This document shows positions 11,801 to 20,800 of a DNA stretch of 64,000 bases, in pieces. How positions within the stretch are numbered: position 1 is the first letter of the stretch; every line of letters begins with the position of its first letter. Location of the stretch: positions 60,754-124,753 of the forward strand of contig JARKRC010000058.1 of the NCBI GenBank assembly GCA_029974595.1, read 5' to 3'. The position numbers and the translations under genes were made by a program. This stretch comes from Ereboglobus sp. (GTDB lineage: Bacteria > Verrucomicrobiota > Verrucomicrobiia > Opitutales > Opitutaceae). The notes under the pieces were generated by a model. That model did no database searches, was not told the DNA's origin, and worked only from the letters and a program-made list of their open reading frames with translations.

Positions 11801-14800
11801 TTTTACGACGCGAGTTCCTCGGTGATCTACGCGCCGGGGGCAAAAATCGTGCCGACCAACGCGGGCCAGTTTTATGAAATGATCCCCGTGGGCGTGAGCA
11901 CCATCTGGAACGGCCAGGCCTCCGGAAACAACTGGAGTCTGGGGGGCAACTGGGAAAGCAACATCATGCCCAACGGCGTCGGCGCGGTGGCGACGTTTTC
12001 GACGACGCTCAACCTCGCGGGCAACCCGGTGAACATCGACGTGAGCGGGCTGACCCTGGGCAGCCTTGTCCTGGAAAACAACAGCGGCGCGAACTATTCC
12101 TTCGCGGGCAACGCAATCGCCTTCGAGGTGAGCGACCCCGGCGGCGCGGCGAACCTGCTCCTGCAAGGCAACAACTCGGTCTCGCTCAACAACAGCGGGC
12201 TGACGCTCAACAGCATCCTCGTCGTGAACACCGAGGGCACCGGCACGCTGACAATCAACGCGCCCGTCAGCGGCACGCAAAGCCTCATCAAAACCGGCAC
12301 GGGAATCCTCGCGCTCAACAGCGCGGCGGGAACCTTCTCGGGCGGCGCATTCCTGCTCGACGGCGAACTCCTCCTCGGCGCCAACTCCTCCGGCGCGCCC
12401 GTGACCTCCGGCCCGCTCGGCACCGGAACGCTGACCCTCCACGGCGGCACGCTCACGCCGAGCGGCGGCGCGCGCACAATCGGCAACACCTACGCGCTCG
12501 ACGGCAGCGTGACCATCGGCGGGGCGAACACGCTCACGCTCTCGGGCAACGGCGAAATCCTCACCACCTCGACCATCACGAACACCGGCAGCGCCGTCCT
12601 CTCGGGCACGCTCAGCGGCACGGCCACGCTCATCAAAGGCGGTTCCGGCGAACTGACCCTCGCCGCGCAAAACACGCACACGGGCAGCGTCATCCTCACC
12701 GGCGGCACGCTGGCCCTGACCGCGCCCAACGCGATCGCGACGAGCACAGCGGTGACGATCGACGCGACGCTCACCGCGAGCGGCTCGCAAACGCTCCAAA
12801 ACATCACCGGCAGCGGCACGGTGATCGACGGCGACTGGCTCACGGTCCAGTCCACGCAAAGCACAACCTTCTCCGGCGTCGTCACCGGCCCCGGCGCGCT
12901 GGAAAAAACCGGCACGGCCGCGCTGACCCTGACCGGCAGCAACACCTACGCCGGCACGACCGCCGTGAACGGCGGCGAACTCCATCTCGGCGACGGCGGC
13001 ACGACCGGAAGCATCCTCGCGATGACCGACGCGACAAAAACCGTGACGATCGGCGCGACCGGCGCGCTCATTCTGAACCGCGCCGACGACATCGAACTCA
13101 AAGGCGCAATCACCGGCAGCGGCACGCTCATCCAGCGCGGCGCTGGCGAACTCCTCCTCGACGGTGTGGAACAAAAACACACCGGCGGGAGCGTGATCGA
13201 AAACGGCACGCTCAAACTCTCCAACGGCGGCGCCATCGGCACGCCCGCGACGCAAGGCGTGACCGACGTGGTGGACATCCACGCGGGCGCGGCGCTGCAC
13301 CTCGGCGAAAACGGCGGCAACTACGGCCTGGTGAACACGCTCAAAGGCAGCGGCACCCTCATCGTGGACATCGCGGAAACCTCCCATCCGTCGGAAAACT
13401 ACGCGTTCAGCTTTGCGAACAGCGGCGGCACCGCGCGCGCCGCGCAGTATGGTGAAAACTTCCACGGCACGGTGGAAATGCGCCACGCCGACTACACCAT
13501 CAACGCCCAGGCCGAGGCCTTTCTTAATGCCGGCACCTCGTCCCTGCGGACGGCGGACGGCAGCTACGGCGTGATCGCGGGAACCGGCGGCACGGCGCGC
13601 CGGATCGACGGCGGCATCGACTTTGCCGGCGGCATTTTTCAGTGGGAGTTTGACGCGGCGAACAATCCGGTGGCGCTTTTGGACGCGGCCTCGATCGACA
13701 TCAGCGCGCCGACGCAATTCCGTTTGAACGTGAAGGCGGTGCTGGAGACAAACACCAGCGGCACGCAAGGCGTGGGCTCGCTCTTTTCCACCGTCGTGAG
13801 CGGCGCGGACAACCTGCTCCTCGCGACCAGCGACACGCCGATCGACGGCGCGATGAATTGGGCGGACCTGCAATACTCGATCAACAACGGCGCGAGCTGG
13901 AATGCGCTGAGCACGCCCGCGCGCCAGGGCATCGGGCAGGACGGCGCGGAAGTGGCGAAGGGCGTTTTTAATTGGACGGCCTACGACGCGACGACCCCCG
14001 GCAACCACGAACTGCGCGTGGGCTACCAGCTCACCCGCCTCGAAGTCTTCAAGGACGCCACGCTGGAAGTGCTCCTCGACGCCGCCGACCCGACCAACTC
14101 CTACAATATCGAAATCACCGACTACATCCACAACCCTGCCGACGGCGCGGCCTATACCGGTTCCGCGGGCTCGGGCAATGTGCGCTACAGCGACCTGTCG
14201 GGCGCGGGCATCCGGGTGAACGTGGCGAACAGCTACACCGGCACCACCTTCATCAGCGGCACGACCACGCTGGTCCTCACCAACAGCGGCGCGCTCGGAA
14301 GCGAAACCCGCCACACCGCGCGTGTGAGCGCGACCGCGGCGGACGCGATCCTCGACGTGAACGGCCGGACCGCGCACGTCGGCGGCCTGCTCATCACCGA
14401 CGGCGCGCAGATCGACCTCAATGGCGGCGTGATCAAAATCATCGACAACCAGCCCGGGCAGCCCGGCGTGACCTCGGTCATCACCGGCGGCGGCACGGTG
14501 TCCGGAAACAACGCGCTGACCGGCAGCGGCACGCTGGAAACCGCGCTCGGCAATCTCGTCATCACCGGCAGCAATGGCGGCCTGCACGCGGCAACGCGCA
14601 TCGGCGCAAGCGCGACGGTGACGCTGCAGGACGTCGCCGCGCTCGGCGACGGCGCGATCACGGCGGGCGGCGCGCTCGTCCTCGACGGCGCGACCGGCAC
14701 GAACACCAACGCCATCGACGGCGCGGGCCTCGTCAGCGCGACCAATGCCGCGAACGTCATCCTCGGCGGCGTCAACACGGCCTTCTCCGGCACCTGGGCG

Positions 14801-17800
14801 ATCGCAGGTGACAGCGCGCTCAAGGCGATCAACGCGGACAGCCTCGGCAGCGGCAAAATCGAGGATAGCGGCACCCTCATCCTCGGCGGCGCGGGCGACT
14901 ACGCGCTGCACGCCGGCAACACCATCAGCGGCACGGGCGCGCTGGTGAAGGAAGACGCAAACGCGATCACGATCAGCCACAGCAACAGTTTTACGGGAAA
15001 AACGCTCGTGAACGACGGCGCGCTCATCCTGACAGCGGAAAACGCCATCGGCTCGGGCGACGCGGAGGTGACCGGCCTGCTCGAACTCGCCTTCGCCGGC
15101 GAGCACGCGAACAACACCGCGGGCAGCGGCACCGCGCTCGTGAGCAGATCGACCGTAAACGTCACCGGCAGCAATGCCATCGCCGCATGGCTCGTGACCG
15201 GCGCGGCCTCTGTCACCGAACAGGACAATCTCGGCGCGGGCGAAGTGAACCTCGACGACGGCGCGCTCACCGTGAGCAGCACGGCTTGGAACTTCACCAA
15301 CGCGCTCACCGGCGACGGCGCGCTCATTGCAAACATCGCGCCGGCCACCGGCACGTTTGCCTTTGACGCAAGCGCGGCGCACGCGACGGCCTTCACCGGC
15401 ACGGTTGTGATGCAAGGCGGCGCGTTCCAGCTCGACGCCACGAGCGCGACGGCAGGCGCGGGCATCATGAATGATGCGATGCTCGTCCTCGGCCCGGGCG
15501 CGAGCACGCTGGTTGACAGCGGCACGTATTGGCTCGGCGCGCTCACCTTCGACGGCGGCCTCCTCAAAATGCGGATGAAGGACGCGACGCGGCCCGAGGG
15601 CGAACTGACCGTCGGCGATTTTAGCGCCCCGGCGGGCAGCAAAGTCGCGCTCGACAACTGGAACAAAGTCACCGCGGGCACGCCCGACGGCACGGACTTT
15701 TTTCATCATGACAACGGCACGACCTTCGAAAAACTCGTCGGCGCGACCGGCAGTGTGAACGACGTCGGCGCGCAGTTTGACCTCCACGATTTTGACGGCG
15801 TCGCGATCACCGACGCCACGCGCAAGCAGATCCAGGAAAACGGCGGCATCAGCGGCACGGCGACCTATGACTACGGCGCGCAAGTGCTCGACGCCGGAAC
15901 CAATCGCGGCCTCTACCTCGCCTACATGCTTCGCGAACTCTCCGCGAACAGCAGCACAAACGTGACCCTCGACAACGCGGGCACGGCGGACGCGGCAAAC
16001 ACGCTCACGGCAAAACTGACGGGGCAGGGCGGCTTTGTCATGGCGGGCACGGGCGTGTATAACATCGGCAGCGCGTCCAGCGATTACACCGGCACGACCG
16101 CGATCACAAGCGGCACGGTGGCCCTGCATTCAAACAATGCGTTCGGACAGACCGCGCGCCTCGCCCTCGACGCGGACACCGGCGTCGATCTCCAAGGAAA
16201 AACGCAGACCGTCGGCTCGCTCGACAACGAAGGCGCGCTCAACTTCAACAGCGGCACGCTCACAATCAGCGGCACAAACGGAAACAGCACGAGCAACGGC
16301 GAACTCGACGGCGCGGGCGCGCTCGTCATCCAGAGCAGCACGCTCACGGTCAACGGCGCGAACACGACGCTGACCGCAAGCGCCTCGATCACCAGCGCGG
16401 CGGCGCTCGTCCTCGACGAGGCCGACGGTTTTGGCAGCGGCGCGATCACGGCGGGCGCGGGAGGAAAACTCATCCTCGACGGCGCGGCGGGCACAAACAC
16501 GAACGCCATCGACGGCGCGGGTTTTGTCAGCGCGACGAATGCCGCGAACGTCATCCTTGGCGGCGTCAACACGGCCTTCGCGGGAACGTGGGCGATTGCC
16601 GGTGACAGCGCGCTCAAGGCGATCAGCGCGGACAGCCTCGGCAGCGGCAAAATCGAGGACAGCGGCACGCTCGTCCTCGGCGGCGCGGCGGATTATGCGC
16701 TGCACGCCGGCAATGGCATCAGCGGCACCGGCGCGCTGGTGAAGGAGGAAGCGAACACAATCACGATCAGCCACAGCAACAGTTTTACCGGTGGCAGCAC
16801 AATCGACAGCGGCACGCTCATCCTCGGCAACCTTGCGGGCCTCGGCGCGGGCGCGGTCGTGAACAACGACGGCCTCGAACTCGCGGCGGAAGGCGCATTT
16901 GAAAATGCGCTCGGCGGCACGACCACGGCGGTCACGACCGTGAGCGGATCGGGAATAAACATCACCGGAAACAACGCGGACTTTGCGGGCGCGTGGAATA
17001 TCACCGGCAGCGGCACGATGACGGCGCAGGACAACCTCGGCGCGAGCGGCACGACCACGGTCGATATCGCGAGCGGAGGCAAACTCGCGCTCACCGGCAT
17101 GGGCGGCGACTACACCTTTAATCAGGCGCTGACCGGCGCGGGCGGTTTGGTGATCGCGAACACCGGCGAGCTGAACTTTGGCGCGGCGACGGGCAATGCG
17201 TTCACCGGCACGGTGACGCTGCAATCGAACACATTTGATCTCGATGCGGCAAACGCCGTGCCCTTGGCAAACGCCACACTGGAAATCTCCGACGACAACG
17301 TCACAAACGTGACCTCCGGCACGCACGCCGTCGCGAACCTCGCGCTGAGCAGCGGCACGATCCAGTTCACGCTGGGCGCGAGCGGCACGGCGGCGGAAGG
17401 CATCATCACGACGGGCACGCTTTTTGTGAGCGGCACGACGGTGGTGATGGTGGACACCGGCAGTTTTAACCAGACGCTCCCGCTCCTGCAGCAGGACGAA
17501 ATGCTCGAACTCCAGCTCGTCGCGGCGACGGCCCACGAAGGCGAGTCGTTCATCACGGGCAGCAATCTCGTTGACCAGAACGGCGCGCAGCTCGCGAACG
17601 CGACGCAAAAGGACATCGTGCAAGGCGGCGTGACGACCGCGAGCGGCACCTACGATTTTGCGGCGACCGCCGGAAACACCGGCCTGTATCTGAGCTACGA
17701 GCTGACCGCGCTCGACCTGCTCGCCGGGCGGACAACCGTGCTTGGGGGCGACACGAACCTCGTGACCGGCGGCGACGAATTGCACGCGCTTGTCAGCGGC

Positions 17801-20800
17801 TCGGGCCATCTGGAAATCACCGCGACGAGCGCCATCCGGCTCAACAACACAAACAACACCTACACCGGCGAAACCCATGTGACGAGCGGCACGCTCGTCG
17901 TCGGAAACAGCGGGGCCTTGGGCCAGACGAGCCTGCTCGCGATCAGCGACACCGCGGCGACCGACCTGAACGGCAAGGCGCAGACCATCGGCGCGCTCGA
18001 CAACGAAGGCGCGTTTTTCCTCAACGGCGGCACGCTGACAATCAGCGGCACGACCGGCAATAGCGCGAGCAGCGGCGTCCTCGACGGCGCGGGCGCGCTC
18101 GTCGTCCAGAGCAGCACGCTCACGATCGACGGCGCGAACGCGACGCTGACCGCAAGCACGACCATCAACAGCGCCGCGACGGTCATCCTTGACGATCTGC
18201 AAGGCCTCGGCTCCGGCGCGATCACGGCGGACGGCGCGCTCGTCTTTGACGCTGCGACCGGCACAAGCGCCAACGCCATCGACGGCGCGGGTTTTGTCAG
18301 CGCGACGAATACCGCGAACGTCATCCTCGGCGGCGTCAACACGGCCTTCGCCGGCACGTGGGCGATCGCCGGCGACAGCGCGCTCAAGGCGATCAGCGCC
18401 GACAGCCTCGGCTCGGGCAAAATCGAGGACAGCGGAACGCTCGTCCTCGGCGGCGCGGCGGATTACGCGTTGCTCGCCGCAAATGAAATCACTGGCACGG
18501 GCGCGCTGGTGAAGGAGGACGCGAACACGATCACGATCAGCCACAGCAACAGTTACACCGGCAAAACGCTGGTGAACGACGGCGCGCTCATCCTGACGGC
18601 AGAAAACGCCATCGGAAGCGGCGACGCGGAGGTGACCGGACTGCTCGAACTCGCCTTCACTGGCACGCACGCGAACAACACCGCCGGAACCGGCACGACA
18701 CTCGTGAGCGGCAATGGCGTAAACATCACCGGAAACAACGCGGATTTTATCGGCGCATGGAACATCACCGGCAGCGGCACGATGACCGCGCAGGACAATC
18801 TCGGCGCGAGCGGCACGACCACGGTTGTCATTGCGAGCGGCGGAAACCTCGCGCTCGTTGGCATGGGCGGCGACTACGTCTTCAATCAAGCGCTGACCGG
18901 CGCGGGCGGTTTGGTGCTCGCGAACACCGGCGAACTGAACTTTGGCGCGGCGACCGGCAATGCGTTCACCGGCACGGTGACGCTGCAATCGAACACGCTC
19001 ATCCTCGACGCGGCAAACGCCGCGCCCTTGGAAAACGCCACACTGGAAATCTCCGACGACAACGTCACGGACGTGACCACGGGCACGCACGCGGTGGCGA
19101 ACCTCGCGCTGAACAGCGGCACGATCCGGTTCACGCTGGACGCGAGCGGCACGGCGGCGGAAGGCATCGTCGCGACCGGCACGCTCTCGCTGAGCGGCTC
19201 GACGGTCGTCGCGATCGACACCGGCAGCTTTAATCACACGCTCCCGATTCTGCAGCAGGACGAGCCGCGCGACATCGAGCTTGTCGCGGCGACGGCGCAC
19301 GAAGGCGCGACGTTTGTCACCGGCAGCAACCTCGTCGACCAGGACGGCGCGATGCTGACCAATGCGACGCAGAAGGACATCGTGCAGGCTGGCGCGACGA
19401 CGGCGAGCGGCACGTATGATTTTGCGGCGACGGCGAGCGGCAGCGGCCTGCACCTCGGCTACAAACTGGTCGCGCTCGACCTGCTCGACGGCCAGACAAC
19501 CGTCCTCGACAACGAGACCGATTTTATCACCGGCGGCGACGAACTGCACGCGCTTGTCAGCGGCTCGGGCCATCTGGAAATCAGCGCGACGAGCGCCATC
19601 CGGATCAACAACGCGGACAACACTTATACCGGCGAAACGCGCGTGACGAGCGGCACGCTTGTCGTCGGAAACAGCGGCGCGCTGGGTGAAACCAGCCTGC
19701 TCGCGATCAGCGACACCGCGGCGACCGACCTGAACGGCAAGGCGCAGACCATCGGCTCGCTCGACAATGAAGGCACGCTCCTCTTCAACGGCGGCGCGCT
19801 CACGATCAGCGGCACGACCGGCAATAGCGCGAGCGACGGCACCCTCAGCGGCGCGGGTTCGCTCGTGATCGAAAGCGGCACGCTCGCGATCAGCAACGCG
19901 AACCCGGATTTGGACGTGACCACGACCATTGCCGCGGGCGCGACCGCGAGCTTGAAAAACGTCGCCGGCTTGGGCGTGACCGGCCCGATCACCGCCGACG
20001 GCGCCCTGCAGCTCGACATCGACGACGCGAACACCGGCGTGTTTGCCAACGCCCTTTCCGGCGCGGGCCTCTTCCTGAAAACCGGCGGCGGCACCGTGGC
20101 GATCACGACCGCGAACCCCGGCTTCGACGGCGCGGCCTCCGTGGAAAACGGGCGGCTTGTGCTTGAAGACCTGTCGGCGCTCAACGCCGCCCCGATCGAC
20201 GTTTCCTCCGGCGCGGCGCTCGAATACCATGCCGTTTCCGGCGCGCTGCAAAACGTGCTCTCCGGCTCCGGCACGCTCGCGATTGTCAACAGCGGCTCGT
20301 TTGGGATCGCGCATGACAACGCCATTGAAAACACCGAAATCAAAACCTCGGTCGTTCACATCGACGCGGTCCGCGCGCTCGGCCCCGACACCGCGACGAT
20401 CCGCGCCGATGCGCTCTCGCAAATCTGGATTGGCGTGGATGGCGCGCGCCTCGGCCACACGACGCTCGACAGCGCGGTCTTCGGTTTTAAGCCCAATCCC
20501 GCGGCTCCCGCGGCCGGGCCTTCCGGCATCATGGCCGCGCCGCCCGCCCCCTCCGGCTTCATGCAGGCGACCCTCGCGAGCCTCTCCGGCTCCGGCGCGC
20601 TGATCTTTAATGCCGACTTCACCGATGTCTCCGGCCTGAAAACCCCCGGCGAAACCGCCGACCATCTCACGGTGGCGGGCGGCAGCACCGGCGCGTTCCT
20701 CGTGCACGTCGAGCCCGCGAGCCTCGGCATCCCGAGCACCGACGAGACGGCGATCCCGCTCATCGCCGACGCCGCCGGCTCGGCGGTCTATCAGCTCGAC

